Origin: Hyphomicrobium sp. D-2
GTDB taxonomy: Bacteria; Pseudomonadota; Alphaproteobacteria; Rhizobiales; Hyphomicrobiaceae
DNA: 64,000 nt
Assembly: GCF_029872155.1 (NCBI RefSeq)
Contig: NZ_JARXLA010000002.1
Coordinates: 248,001 to 312,000 of the forward strand
Direction of reading: 5' to 3'
Under the pieces are notes generated by a model, which did not search any database, had not been told where the DNA came from, and saw only the letters and a list, made by a program, of their open reading frames with translations. The position numbers and the translations under genes are program-made. Positions 50,331 to 59,937 of this stretch are shown in pieces. Positions within the stretch are counted from its first letter, which is position 1, and each line of letters begins with the position of its first letter.

Positions 50331-52607
50331 TCAGAATGTGCCGCGCAACGTCAAACCAATCAGCTGGGTGTCACCGACGGTGGCCTGCCGCGCGTTCTGT
50401 CCGATGCTGGTGACGTAGTCTTCGTTGAAGAGGTTCTTGGCGAACAGCGTGAGTGTGTAGTTCGTCCATTCATAGCCGATCCGCGCATCCACCAGCGTAT
50501 AGCTATCGACGAAACGCAGCGCGGTATTGCCGAGGTCGCCGCCCGTGTAATAGCCGTCGGTGTAGCGGACATTGGCGCCAGCGAACCAGCCGGATGCATG
50601 ACGATACATGCCGCCCGCCGCGATCGTGTATGCGGGTGCGTCGGGAAATTCGTTACCGCTGAAGTCGGCGGTGGGGCTTACGAAGGTATCGAACTTCGTC
50701 CGCATCAGGCCGAGCGAGCCATAGAGCTGCAGCGGCGCGATCGGACGCCAGCGTGCCTCGAACTCCGCACCATAGGCGTGTGAGCTGTCGGCATTGAGGA
50801 TGTACGAGACGGGGTAGGGCAGCATTCCGAACAGGTCTTCTTCGAACGCAACCTGCTGGTTCTTGTAGTCATAATAGAAGGCGTTGGCGTTGAACGAGAT
50901 CGTGTTGTTGGCCCAATTCGAGCGGTACGACAGCTCATAGGCGTCGAGGTACTCGGGCTTCACCGTGTTGAACTGCTGCGTGTTGATGTTGAACTCGGTG
51001 TAGCCGTTCCGATAGCCCTTGTTATAGGTGACGCCCACGGTCTGCTCAGCTGTCAGGTCGTAGGTCAGGCCCAGGCGCGGCAGGGCTTCAGTGAAATCGT
51101 TTGAGAAGTTGTTGTGCAGCGAGACGCCGGCGATGAGTGGCAGAATATCGCCGACAGTCGAGCTTTTGACGGTATCTTTGAGCAGGCGCCCGCCGCCGAT
51201 CAGAACGAAGCGATCGAAGAAGCGATAGCGAAGGTCGGCATAGGCCGCCATGCTTTCTGTGTCGACGTCGACGGCCAGATCCTGCACGGTGATGGCACCT
51301 GGAAATGGCAGCCCGAGAGAAGCTGCCTCAATCGTGTCGAACGTATTATTCGCGTATTTGAACGAGCCATAAAACAGACCGACGACGCCGGAGAGCCCGT
51401 TGCCGCGGTTCTCGATTTCCAGTCGCAGATCCTGGGTGAAGTCTCCGCCTTCGCGCATCACTTGGCGCTGATAGGAATTGCTGGGTGCCGAACCGATTGC
51501 CGTCTCAGTGTCGGCATAGGCCGTAATGGATCGCACGCTTAGGCCTGCGCCCAGGTCATAACCAACGTCGGCGATGTAGTTCGTGGTTTTGGTTTCGCGG
51601 AAGTCGAGGTTTGCTGTGGCGTCGAGATGGCGCTCGAAGAATGGCGGCGACACCGACATCACGGCCGGCCGATCATCTACCCGCGAGATGGTGAACAGCG
51701 CGCTGAGACCGGGAAGGCTGTCCGGTTCCAGCAGCAGCTTGCCGCGGACGGTGCGCAACACGTCTTCGTCGAGCGAATTGTTCTCGGGATTGCCGTAGGA
51801 GATGTCGTGGTTGCGCTGGAAGGACTGGCCGGAAATACGCAGCGCTGACTGACCGACGACGATGGGAGCGTTGAAAACAAAACCGCCGCTCTTCAGATCC
51901 TGGCCGCCGACCGTTCCTTCAACGATCGTCTCCCACTTATAAGTCGGATCGTTGGTTTTTACGAATACCGCACCGGCCAACGCATTGCGTGCCTGCAGTG
52001 TCGTCTGCGGTCCGCGCAAAACTTCCACCTGCTCCACGTCCCACAATCCGCGCGCGCCGCGCCGGGTGGCCTCGGCATTCTGCGTGGCGCCGTCGATGAC
52101 GACTGAGATGAGCGGCGCCGCTGAAGGGTTCTGGTTGTTCGTCAGGCCTTCAGAATTGAGACCGCGGATCGCGAAGCCGTTGTTGCCGCCCGCGCCTTTC
52201 GGCGCGATCACGTTGGCTTGCGAATTGAGTGCGCCCTGCAGATCCTCGATCTGTTCGTCGCGTATTTGCTGGCCGGTGACGACGCCGATACTTGTGGTGG
52301 TGTCGCGCATGGTGCGGACAACCTTCTCGCCCTCGACAACAATGCCGGGCAACGCCGCAGTGCTGACGACACCGGACGATGTGCCAGCGCTGCCGCTGGC
52401 GGCGTTGCGCTTGAGGGTCTGCTTTTTCTTGTTGCGCTTGGCGGGAGCTGCTTCCGTCTCGACACTGAGCTCGGGAAGGGAAATGGCGGCTGCTTCATCT
52501 GGGCTGGCAATGGCCTGGCCCGCATCTTGAGCGCTTGCGGGCCCAATAACGGATGCGGCAACCGCGGCAGAAATTGCCGCGGACACGGAACGCCGTACAA
52601 AACGCAT
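50331..52607 (-). CDS. TonB-dependent outer-membrane receptor
   Basis: 758 residues. The signal peptide ends near ASA. Plug domain: TSIGVVTGQQIRDEQIEDLQ, NVIAPKGAGGNNGFAIRGLN and ARNALAGAVFVKTNDPTYKW. The barrel ends with FAKNLFNEDYVTSIGQNARQ and a terminal aromatic (LTLRGTF), needed for outer-membrane insertion. The ligand (siderophore, carbohydrate or other) is not evident, and no transport partner genes are adjacent. A long Lys/Arg-rich stretch (KRNKKKQTLKRN) precedes the plug. Confidence 0.92.
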   Translation of the reverse strand: MRFVRRSVSAAISAAVAASVIGPASAQDAGQAIASPDEAAAISLPELSVETEAAPAKRNKKKQTLKRNAASGSAGTSSGVVSTAALPGIVVEGEKVVRTMRDTTTSIGVVTGQQIRDEQIEDLQGALNSQANVIAPKGAGGNNGFAIRGLNSEGLTNNQNPSAAPLISVVIDGATQNAEATRRGARGLWDVEQVEVLRGPQTTLQARNALAGAVFVKTNDPTYKWETIVEGTVGGQDLKSGGFVFNAPIVVGQSALRISGQSFQRNHDISYGNPENNSLDEDVLRTVRGKLLLEPDSLPGLSALFTISRVDDRPAVMSVSPPFFERHLDATANLDFRETKTTNYIADVGYDLGAGLSVRSITAYADTETAIGSAPSNSYQRQVMREGGDFTQDLRLEIENRGNGLSGVVGLFYGSFKYANNTFDTIEAASLGLPFPGAITVQDLAVDVDTESMAAYADLRYRFFDRFVLIGGGRLLKDTVKSSTVGDILPLIAGVSLHNNFSNDFTEALPRLGLTYDLTAEQTVGVTYNKGYRNGYTEFNINTQQFNTVKPEYLDAYELSYRSNWANNTISFNANAFYYDYKNQQVAFEEDLFGMLPYPVSYILNADSSHAYGAEFEARWRPIAPLQLYGSLGLMRTKFDTFVSPTADFSGNEFPDAPAYTIAAGGMYRHASGWFAGANVRYTDGYYTGGDLGNTALRFVDSYTLVDARIGYEWTNYTLTLFAKNLFNEDYVTSIGQNARQATVGDTQLIGLTLRGTF

Positions 52608-52833
52608 GACTTACCTGCTACGCAATACCCTCAGACCGGCGACACGGCACCCCCCGGAGCAGGCACTAGTGTGCAGCGCTGCTCAGATGCCTGGAGCACG
52701 GTTCGCCGCCGACCCCCTTCCGTTATTGTTGACTCGTATCGGGCACAATAAAAGTGCAGCGGAGCAACACCGGACGCATATCCGTGATCGCTCCGCCGCC
52801 GATGTTCAGGCCGCCAGACTTTGGGCTAACACT

Positions 52834-54966
52834 TCAGGCCGCTTTTTCATGCTGTTTGCCGGGTGCATCCAGCAAGCCGGCAACCTTGAGGGCGAACGCG
52901 TAGTCAGCTGCGATTTCTTTCAGCTGCTCATAGCGGCCAGAAGCGCCGCCATGTCCCGCATCCATGTTGATCTTCAGCAGGATCAGGTTGTCGGACGTAT
53001 TTCGCTCACGCAGGCGCGCGATCCATTTTGCCGGTTCCCAGTAGGTGACGCGCGGATCGGTCAGGCCGCCATAGGCGAAGATGTGCGGATAGGCTTTTGC
53101 CTCCACATTCTCATACGGGCTGTAGGAATGGATGATGCCGAATTCCTTTTCGCTCTCGATCGGGTTGCCCCACTCGGGCCACTCCGGCGGTGTCAGCGGC
53201 AGTGATGCATCGAGCATGGTGTTGAGGACGTCGACGAACGGAACATCGGCGATGATGCCAAGGAACAGGTCCGGAGCCATGTTGGTGACAACGCCCATCA
53301 GCATGCCGCCAGCAGAGCCACCGTTGGCAACGATGCGCCCCTTTTGGGTCAGGCCCTGATCCACCAGATGCTCGCCGGCTGCGATGAAGTCGGTGAAGGT
53401 GTGGATCTTCTTTTCGAGCTTGCCGTCCGTGTACCAGCGATAGCCTTTGTCCTTGCCGCCGCGGATGTGGGCGATGGCATAGATGAAGCCGCGATCTACA
53501 AGCGAAAGTCGGGTCGTTGAGAACGATGCCGGGATTGAGATGCCGTAGGCGCCATAGCCATAGAGCAGCACCGGCGCCGAGCCATCCAGCGGCGTATTCT
53601 TGTGATACAGGATCGAGACCGGAACGGTTTCCCCATCCGGCGCGGGTGCATAAAGGCGGCGCGTGACGTAGTCGGCTGCATTGTGGCCGCTTGGCACTTC
53701 CTGCCGCTTGCGCAGTGTGCGGGCGCGCGTGTTCATGTCGTAATCGTAGACTTCCGAAGGTGTCGTCATCGACGAATAGACGAAGCGCACCGTTGCGGTA
53801 TCAAACTCGTAACCGGCCGATGTCGACAGCGAGTATGCTTCCTCGGGGAAGGCGATCGAGTGCTCGTTGCCATCGACATGGCGAATGATGATGCGGGGCA
53901 GACCGTTCTCGCGCTCCAGTAGCACCGTGTAATCGCGATAGACGATAGTATCGAGGATGAGACAGCCGGGGCGATGGGGGATGACCTCACGCCAGTTCTC
54001 AATACCCGGTGTAGCGACAGGCGCTTCACAGATGCGGAAATCCTCCGCACCGTCCGAGTTGGTGGTGATGATGAGGTTGTCGCCGCGGTGCTCAACCGAG
54101 TACTCGTGTCCGTGCTGGCGTGCTGCGACCAGCACAGCCGGACTGGTCGGATTATCGGCGTCGATCAGGCGGACTTCGCTTGTCTGGTGGTCGTGGGCAT
54201 CGATGACGATGTACTTGCCGGATTGGGTCTCGCCGATGGCGACGTAAAAGCCGATGTCGCCTTCAGCATATACGAGCACGTCATCTTCAACCGGCGTGCC
54301 CAGCGTGTGCCGATAGACCTTCAACGGGCGGTGGTTGTCGTCGAGGCGAACGTAGAAAAGCGTCTTGCTGTCATTCGCCCACACCACGCCGCCGCGCGTA
54401 TCGGGGATGGTGTCCGGCAGGTCTTCGCCGGTTGCCGCGTTGCGGAAGCGGACGGTGTAGAGTTCTGAACCCTTGTCGTCGGAGGCGTAGGCGATGAGGC
54501 TGTGGTCAGGGCTGTGCTGGAAGCTGGCCAGATCCCAGTAGGCTTTGCCTTCCGCTTCGCGGTTGCCATCAATCAGGATGTGCTCGCCCTCGCCAGAGCG
54601 GTTCTGGCGGTAGACTAGAGGGTATTGGCCGCCGGCGACGTAACCCGAGTAATAGGCATAAGGGCCGTCCGGAGCGGGGACGGAGCTATCGTCTTCCTTC
54701 AGTCGCCCGCGCATCTCCTTGAAGAGCAGATCCTGCAGCGCGGCAGTGTCTGCAAGCTGGGCTTCGCTATAGGCATTTTCGGCCTCTAGGTAGCTGCGGA
54801 TCTCCGGCGCAAGCGCGGTCGGGTTGCGCATGACTTCCTGCCAGTTTTCCGCCCGTAGCCACGCATAATCGTCAACCAGTTCAACGCCGTGGCAAGTGGA
54901 GCGGGCTGGCTTCCGATCGGCCTTTGGCGGTGTGGTTACGACGGCATGCTTAGCGGGAACGGACAT
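52834..54966 (-). CDS. ptrB: Oligopeptidase B (S9A prolyl oligopeptidase family)
   Basis: 710 residues. N-terminal beta-propeller (about 70-400) and C-terminal alpha/beta-hydrolase. The catalytic Ser is in VANGGSAGGMLMGVVTNMAP, the Asp in YGGLTDPRVTYWEPAKW and the His in INMDAGHGGASGRYEQ. The conserved LLYGYGAYGISIPASFS also fits. It cleaves after basic residues in short peptides. No signal peptide, so cytosolic or surface-adsorbed. Single gene. Confidence 0.93.
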   Translation of the reverse strand: MSVPAKHAVVTTPPKADRKPARSTCHGVELVDDYAWLRAENWQEVMRNPTALAPEIRSYLEAENAYSEAQLADTAALQDLLFKEMRGRLKEDDSSVPAPDGPYAYYSGYVAGGQYPLVYRQNRSGEGEHILIDGNREAEGKAYWDLASFQHSPDHSLIAYASDDKGSELYTVRFRNAATGEDLPDTIPDTRGGVVWANDSKTLFYVRLDDNHRPLKVYRHTLGTPVEDDVLVYAEGDIGFYVAIGETQSGKYIVIDAHDHQTSEVRLIDADNPTSPAVLVAARQHGHEYSVEHRGDNLIITTNSDGAEDFRICEAPVATPGIENWREVIPHRPGCLILDTIVYRDYTVLLERENGLPRIIIRHVDGNEHSIAFPEEAYSLSTSAGYEFDTATVRFVYSSMTTPSEVYDYDMNTRARTLRKRQEVPSGHNAADYVTRRLYAPAPDGETVPVSILYHKNTPLDGSAPVLLYGYGAYGISIPASFSTTRLSLVDRGFIYAIAHIRGGKDKGYRWYTDGKLEKKIHTFTDFIAAGEHLVDQGLTQKGRIVANGGSAGGMLMGVVTNMAPDLFLGIIADVPFVDVLNTMLDASLPLTPPEWPEWGNPIESEKEFGIIHSYSPYENVEAKAYPHIFAYGGLTDPRVTYWEPAKWIARLRERNTSDNLILLKINMDAGHGGASGRYEQLKEIAADYAFALKVAGLLDAPGKQHEKAA

Positions 54967-55568
54967 CTGGGTATTTCTCCACCGGGGGAATTTCAGGAAC
55001 AGGGGTGCTACTAGGAGCTGGTCGTCAAGGATGCCGGGCCGTACGGGGCATCTCTCAAAACGGCCAGATCAGAGGGTTGGGCTAGGGTGTTTTGTCAAAC
55101 TTAGACATAGCGTCCCTATAATATTGGCAGGCTAAGGCACTTCGTCCAGATTGGATATTCCCAGGCAGTGTATTTTTGAATTACGGGTCTTAGAGAGAAT
55201 ATAATTGTTAAATGGGCAAATTTCAGAACAGGCGTTAGTAGCACACCGGCGCTCAAGCCCGTGAGCGTGAAGCTATTTATTCTAGTTTTTACTTGGAATG
55301 CTTAAAAACTATAGTGCGCTATTATATGGCATGGCGAGTTTCAGCTTGCAGGCTTTAGCATTATCCATACAAGGTGGCACTCGCAGTGACGTAGTTGACT
55401 TTACTACCATGCAGTGCGAAATCAGCCGCAACAATAAAATTTTACGGCTTTTACTGGCGGCGGAGCTAATGCATCCGCGCCGTTGTGTATAGGGCCAGAT
55501 TTTTATCAAGGCACAACACTGACGAGGCGATTAAGAGACTTCGTCTGTACTCGCCTCGGGAGGGCGAT
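54967..55568. other. AT-rich intergenic region before mucR
   Basis: About 600 bp, markedly richer in A+T than the surroundings (for example 55180-55340). MucR/Ros proteins bind degenerate AT-rich DNA and repress their own genes, so this region is a natural autoregulatory target. Open frames here look random. Confidence 0.45.
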
Positions 55569-55970
55569 GTGGAGAATACACCGGCACCGGAACTCGTAGA
55601 ACTGACGGCGAAGATTGTTTCAGCCTATGTGAGCAATAACTCTGTTATCGCTACTGACCTTCCGCATCTCATCAGTGAAACCCATGCAGCGCTCAGCCGT
55701 GCGAGCGGTGGCGTCGCCGTTGTTGAGCGGGAAGAGCAGAAGCCGAAGGTGCCGGTTAAGAAGTCTATAATGCCAGATTATCTGATCTGCCTGGAAGACG
55801 GAAAGAAGTTTAAGTCGCTGAAGCGCCATCTGCGCACGCACTATAATCTTTCGCCCGAAGACTATCGGGAGAAGTGGGGCTTGCCGCACGACTATCCGAT
55901 GGTGGCGCCAAACTATGCGCGCGCGCGCTCCGATCTGGCCAAGAAGATGGGCCTCGGTACACGTCGCTGA
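55569..55970 (+). CDS. mucR: MucR/Ros-family transcriptional regulator
   Basis: 133 residues from GTG 55569 with GGGAGGGC upstream; the frame stays open to 55485 but that start lacks a signal. C-terminal zinc-binding domain: [20 protein letters not shown] with Cys and the two His of HLRTH, then [20 protein letters not shown] and [16 protein letters not shown], near identical to rhizobial MucR. An H-NS-like global silencer of AT-rich genes in this order; it may act on mobile DNA. Confidence 0.93.
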   Translation: MENTPAPELVELTAKIVSAYVSNNSVIATDLPHLISETHAALSRASGGVAVVEREEQKPKVPVKKSIMPDYLICLEDGKKFKSLKRHLRTHYNLSPEDYREKWGLPHDYPMVAPNYARARSDLAKKMGLGTRR

Positions 55971-56008
55971 GAGAACGACAACCTTGCCGACAAGTTATCG
56001 CGCGCCAC

Positions 56009-56329
56009 CTATGCTGGCGCGCGTTTTTCGTTCTGGTCTCGGTGCAGCGCAACCTCGATCCTGTATGCACGCAATAACATGGCATGACGATTGAGATCGT
56101 ATGCCCAATGTCCCGCCCGTCCCCGTTGACGTTCCAGTCTTAGGGCTCGCCGCATGCGCGCCAGCAAGCGGGCATGCGTTGCGCTGTCTGGTACTTCAAG
56201 TTCATATGGCCATAACGAGAGTAACTTGGGCAGATCGCGTCGACGATCGTAGCTCTGTGCTGCCGCATTTTCTGCGGTGCTGTGCCGAGGTGGCGAAGGG
56301 CGTGTGTGTCTTTGTGCGGAGGGGGACAT
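56009..56329 (-). CDS. Hypothetical small helical protein
   Basis: 106 residues from ATG 56329. The conserved-looking stretch DLPKLLSLWPYELEVPDSAT, HARLLARMRRALRLERQRGR and AGHWAYDLNRHAMLLRAYRI has the shape of a small domain family common in Hyphomicrobiales hypothetical proteins. No function known. Convergent with mucR. Confidence 0.55.
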   Translation of the reverse strand: MSPSAQRHTRPSPPRHSTAENAAAQSYDRRRDLPKLLSLWPYELEVPDSATHARLLARMRRALRLERQRGRAGHWAYDLNRHAMLLRAYRIEVALHRDQNEKRAPA

Positions 56330-56508
56330 GGGGGTGCCGCGCTGTTGGTAAGGAAGCGGCAATCTTTGCGTTCTGCTTTCCGGGCGGGGACAACGACGGC
56401 GACTGCGAATTATCCCCTCCGTTCACTCGCTCTATAACCTGCACACGCATAAGTAGTTGTGTTGCGCTAATGTGCACGCAGCAGTGACGCAGGACAGAAA
56501 GTTGAACG

Positions 56509-56991
56509 ATGCCGTCAGAGTGCGCCTTTCCAACCCATACCGCTGACATGCCAATGGCTGTTCGCGTGCAAGCACAAGGTGGGGCCGGTGCGTGCCCGCC
56601 GGATGATTTCGGCCAGGAAGATCTGCGCCGCTACGCTATCGAACATGCGGTGGTGCAGGTGTTCGGGGTTTCGGAGTCGGAGTTGCGTCGGGCTTCGCGC
56701 GGGCGTGCCAACGTGGCTTTGGCGCGGCAGGTCGCGATGTATCTGGCGCACGTTGGATGCGGGCTGTCGTTGACGGAAGCGGGACGTCTTTTTGAGCGCG
56801 ACCGAACCACGGTAGCCCATGCGTGCGGTGTTATCGAGGACCGCCGAGACGATCCGCTTTTTGATCGCGCGCTTGATCTGCTTGAGTGGGCGATGCCGGC
56901 GCTGCTCGATCGCCACGGCAATGATGCAGCAGACGTGGCGCGGGGTGAGCATGTCAAAAACTCCTTCGGCACCAACCCTGAATACCCGTAA
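56509..56991 (+). CDS. Stand-alone DnaA domain-IV protein
   Basis: 160 residues. The core IEHAVVQVFGVSESELRRAS, ANVALARQVAMYLAHVGCG and LSLTEAGRLFERDRTTVAHA is the DnaA C-terminal DNA-binding domain (recognition loop RDRTTVAHA) without ATPase domains. Such orphan domain-IV proteins occur in rhizobia. It overlaps the next gene by 41 bp. It could modulate DnaA-box occupancy or act as a transcription factor. Confidence 0.85.
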   Translation: MPSECAFPTHTADMPMAVRVQAQGGAGACPPDDFGQEDLRRYAIEHAVVQVFGVSESELRRASRGRANVALARQVAMYLAHVGCGLSLTEAGRLFERDRTTVAHACGVIEDRRDDPLFDRALDLLEWAMPALLDRHGNDAADVARGEHVKNSFGTNPEYP

Positions 56992-57517
56992 TGACGCGGG
57001 CGCGCGCATCAACGATGATGAAAGCCCATTGGTCTGGTTGCGTCGGCGCAAGGACCGCAGCGGTGCTGCAATGATTTCGCAGGCGCAGTTTGAGGCCGGA
57101 GAGCGATTGCGCGCCGACTTCTGGTTTGCACAGATGACACCGCGCACGACCACCAACTGGTCGGCAATGTCACCGACGAAGCGAGGCCGCCGTTATGGAG
57201 CTTCCCGTGCTTCAACGTCGGACATGATCGACAGTGCATCGTCAGCGGCAGAACGCGTACGCAACGCCCTGGCAGCAGTGGGGCCAGAACTCTCCGGTGT
57301 GCTGGTTGATGTGTGTTGTCACCTGAAGGGACTTGAGGAGGCGGAGCGGGCGGCGGGCTGGCCGCAACGCTCGGGCAAGATTGTGCTGCAACTGGCGTTG
57401 AGCGCGTTGGCGCGGCACTACGGAATAACGCGTAAAGCAGAGTGTGGCTTGCGAGCACCGCCGACGCGTCACTGGGGCGCGGAAGATTTCCGGCCACTGA
57501 TCGACGGCGGCGAATGA
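56951..57517 (+). CDS. DUF6456-type protein coupled to the DnaA-domain gene
   Basis: 188 residues from ATG 56951 (GGGGTGAG upstream), beginning inside the preceding gene. ESPLVWLRRRKDRSGAAMIS, FEAGERLRADFWFAQMTPRT and GVLVDVCCHLKGLEEAERAA, then GKIVLQLALSALARHYG match the conserved DUF6456 region of rhizobial proteins. In this order the domain often follows an HTH. The gene pair points to a shared DNA-linked function. Confidence 0.75.
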   Translation: MSKTPSAPTLNTRNDAGARINDDESPLVWLRRRKDRSGAAMISQAQFEAGERLRADFWFAQMTPRTTTNWSAMSPTKRGRRYGASRASTSDMIDSASSAAERVRNALAAVGPELSGVLVDVCCHLKGLEEAERAAGWPQRSGKIVLQLALSALARHYGITRKAECGLRAPPTRHWGAEDFRPLIDGGE

Positions 57518-57616
57518 CGCTGCTCGACCGCGGGAGCAGTGAGCAGCAGAAGCGACTGCGGCCGGCGTCTGTCTGTCGAGGTCATCGACGGTTCGTGTCA
57601 GCAAATGCGAACGAGA

Positions 57617-58039
57617 TTAAAGCTCTTTGCTGGCGGCAGCGTCGGAGCGCACGCGTGCCACCATCGATGCAAAACCGTTGGAGCGCTGCGGTGTGATATG
57701 CTCCTTGAGGCCGAGTTCCGAAAGGATCGGATCGGCGTCAGTGGAAAGCACTTCGTCGACCGTTTTGCCGTCGTAAATCGCGACCAGAATTGCGATCAAC
57801 CCACGCACGATGTGGGCGTCGCTGTCGGCGACAAAATGCAAGGTCGGGGCGCCGTTGTTCGGCTCAATACGTGTGGCGAGCCAAACCTGACTGGCGCATC
57901 CACGCACCTTGTTGGCTTCGGTGCGCTCTTCTTCCGGCAGTGGGGCAAGCGTACGGCCAAGCTCGATCAGATAGCGATAGCGATCCTCCCAGTCATCCAG
58001 AAGGGCAAAATCGCTCGATATGTCGGAAAGGCTGGTCAC
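57617..58039 (-). CDS. sufE: SufE-family sulfur acceptor
   Basis: 140 residues from GTG 58039 (a longer TTG-started form to 58111 is less likely). DWEDRYRYLIELGRTLAPLP, EANKVRGCASQVWLATRIEP with the active Cys, and DAHIVRGLIAILVAIYDGKT are SufE hallmarks. It accepts sulfur from SufS for Fe-S cluster assembly. The suf operon itself is not nearby. Confidence 0.9.
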   Translation of the reverse strand: MTSLSDISSDFALLDDWEDRYRYLIELGRTLAPLPEEERTEANKVRGCASQVWLATRIEPNNGAPTLHFVADSDAHIVRGLIAILVAIYDGKTVDEVLSTDADPILSELGLKEHITPQRSNGFASMVARVRSDAAASKEL

Positions 58040-58186
58040 GCTGCAGCTCGCTTGGTGATTGGTTGCAGCCTTCACATAGGTTGGCGCGGCGCCATCGCGC
58101 AAGTGCGTCAAGCTGTTATGCCGCTCAAGCGTGATGCTGGTTGAGCTGCTACGCGCTTCATGTGATGCATTGCAGCCCGGATCGCG

Positions 58187-58570
58187 TCAGATGCGGCCGC
58201 CGTTCGGCTGAGCAGGCATTGCGCCGCGCCACACCGGTTCGAGATCTTCGGCGCGCAAAGTGCCACGCGGGGTGAGGTCGACGCCCGGCTCGATCACGTT
58301 GTAACGGACCGTTTGCGCCGTGGCAGGTGCACCTTCGCTGTCTTTGGTGACAAGCTCATATGCCATCGCGGCACCGAACTTTGCCTTCTCGACAAACGCT
58401 GACCAGATGACGCCGGCTTGATCGCAGGTTGTCCCATTGCGATCGCAGAACGTTGCCGTCCAATGCACCGCCGTTGCGGCCTTGTCATAGAGTGCGGCCT
58501 GCTGTTCGCGATCTGCAGGCAGAACCGCGACAACCACCGCAATCAGGATACCTAATTTCAATAGGGACAT
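58187..58570 (-). CDS. DUF5330 protein
   Basis: 127 residues from ATG 58570 with GGAGAGG upstream. N-terminal membrane/signal helix (LLKLGILIAVVVAVLPADRE), then a soluble domain with CDRNGTTCDQAGVIWSAFVE as its conserved core. Common single-copy gene in Hyphomicrobiales, function unknown. Divergent from the peptidoglycan-binding gene, sharing the CtrA-box region. Confidence 0.75.
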   Translation of the reverse strand: MSLLKLGILIAVVVAVLPADREQQAALYDKAATAVHWTATFCDRNGTTCDQAGVIWSAFVEKAKFGAAMAYELVTKDSEGAPATAQTVRYNVIEPGVDLTPRGTLRAEDLEPVWRGAMPAQPNGGRI

Positions 58571-58737
58571 GTTGGCCTCTCCAACCGTCTCGGGACTGGG
58601 ACTGTTCACCGTATTAGCAGAGCGATCTCAATAAACTTGCCTCATGGACTTGGAAAAATTGCGTCCAATTTGATCTAATTTTTAAGGGGTTGCGGTGAGG
58701 ATGAGAGGCGATGCAACCCGCGAAATATCAACACTTC

Positions 58738-58752
58738 TTAAACGAGAGTTAA
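58738..58752. promoter_or_regulatory. Full-consensus CtrA box
   Basis: TTAA (58738-58741), seven bases, TTAA (58749-58752): an exact TTAA-N7-TTAA. 68 bp before the peptidoglycan-binding gene and 168 bp from the divergent DUF5330 gene, so either could be under cell-cycle control. Confidence 0.65.
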
Positions 58753-58819
58753 GAGATCGTTTACGAAGTGGGCCGCATATTGGGTTCATTAAGGTAAGCA
58801 GCGCGTTGAGGGATGAGTG

Positions 58820-59521
58820 ATGCTGCCCAAAAAAGTGACGGTGCAACTCCTGGCCTTTCTGGCCCTTAGTGGGGGCGTTGCTGCAAATATTTTTCTTTTG
58901 CAATCCCGTGGAGCTCATAGTCCGGTTGCGAGCGCAAACGATCTGACCGCGTGGAACATCGCTGCGATTGAGGCGGCCGAGTTCGGCGACACCGGATCGA
59001 TCGGCGGTAATTCCAAGCATCCCGCTGAGGGGCTGGATCTTGCTGCGATCGGCGGGGATCTTTCCGCGCCCGCTATCAGCGCCACGGATGTTACGCGCGC
59101 GATCCAGCGCGAGCTGCAAATCCGCGGCTACGAGACCGGCTCGCAGGACGGCATTGCGGGCACGATGACCCGCGGCGCTATCATGGCCTATGAGCAGGAT
59201 CATGGATTGCCGCTGACGGCACAGCCGAGCGATGCGCTGTTGAAGGCGATCGTGCTGGGCGAGGGCGGCAAGCCGCTCAAGGGGCAGATCACGCCAAAGA
59301 CGGGCAATGCGCGCGAGGTTATCCGGTCGGTCCAGCAGTCGTTGAAAAAGCTGGGCTACAAGCCGGGCGATGTCAATGGAGTGCTGACGCTGCAGACGGC
59401 GAGCGCTATTCGCGCGTTCGAAAGCGACCAGGGCCTTTCGGAATCGGGCCGCATCTCGGGGCCTCTGATCGCAAGGCTTGGGCGCTTGGCGGGTGAAGGG
59501 CGCGTCGCCGCCGCTCCGTGA
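58820..59521 (+). CDS. Peptidoglycan-binding protein with two PG_binding_1 domains
   Basis: 233 residues from ATG 58820 (GTG 58817 is equally possible; GAGGGATG upstream). N-terminal membrane anchor (VTVQLLAFLALSGGVAANIF). Domain 1 at about 97-152: IQRELQIRGYETGSQDGIAG, TMTRGAIMAYEQDHGLPL. Domain 2 at about 168-225: SVQQSLKKLGYKPGDVNGVL, TLQTASAIRAFESDQGL. It should tether to or remodel the wall. The upstream CtrA box suggests cell-cycle timing. Confidence 0.85.
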   Translation: MLPKKVTVQLLAFLALSGGVAANIFLLQSRGAHSPVASANDLTAWNIAAIEAAEFGDTGSIGGNSKHPAEGLDLAAIGGDLSAPAISATDVTRAIQRELQIRGYETGSQDGIAGTMTRGAIMAYEQDHGLPLTAQPSDALLKAIVLGEGGKPLKGQITPKTGNAREVIRSVQQSLKKLGYKPGDVNGVLTLQTASAIRAFESDQGLSESGRISGPLIARLGRLAGEGRVAAAP

Positions 59522-59584
59522 TGGTTTTTTAGTTCTTTTGCGCTGGCGGCAGCGCTTCGCACAGCCGGCCGTAGTTGTTTGTTG

Positions 59585-59623
59585 CGCTCGGCGACTCTCC
59601 TCCGGAGAGCCGGCCGCCGAGCG
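59585..59623. repeat. REP-like palindromic element (copy 2)
   Basis: CGCTCGGCG ... CGCCGAGCG arms with the core in opposite orientation to copy 1 (GCGACTCTCC ... GGAGAGCCGGCCGCC). Same asymmetric core as the other copies; different inner stem. Confidence 0.75.
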
Positions 59624-59658
59624 TGTAATGGCTTGTGCAGAACGGCCCGCCTCCGCAC

Positions 59659-59693
59659 GCCGTCATCCGGACTACGGTCGGGATCCACGTCAG
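59659..59693 (+). repeat. GCCGTCATCC interspersed repeat (copy A)
   Basis: 35 bp running from GCCGTCATCC to ATCCACGTCAG. It matches copy B (60856-60890, opposite strand) at 29 of 35 positions. Paired with REP-like elements at both places. Confidence 0.65.
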
Positions 59694-59937
59694 CCGCTGC
59701 GGAGCCGGCCGCCGGTGCGGGGTTTTTCACCCGCGACGCCCATAGGCGTGTTGCTTTGGCCCTACAGCTCTCTTCGGCGACCGCAGGGATGGTGCGGCTG
59801 GGATGACGGTCTGAGAGGCCGAACGGTCCAGAGCGTAGCGGTGTTGTTTGCCTTAAGATGCCAACCGGGCGGCAGTGCTGGCGCGCATGCGTTTTGCGCG
59901 GTAGTGCATTCAGCCTGAAACCGGAGCATCACATGCC

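Larger units (their letters stand above)
59522..59937. other. Intergenic repeat cluster, left part
   Basis: No gene. Contains one complete REP-like palindrome (59585-59623), a half copy (59694-59723, GGAGCCGGCCGCCGGTGCGG) and one copy of the GCCGTCATCC repeat (59659-59693). Confidence 0.6.
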
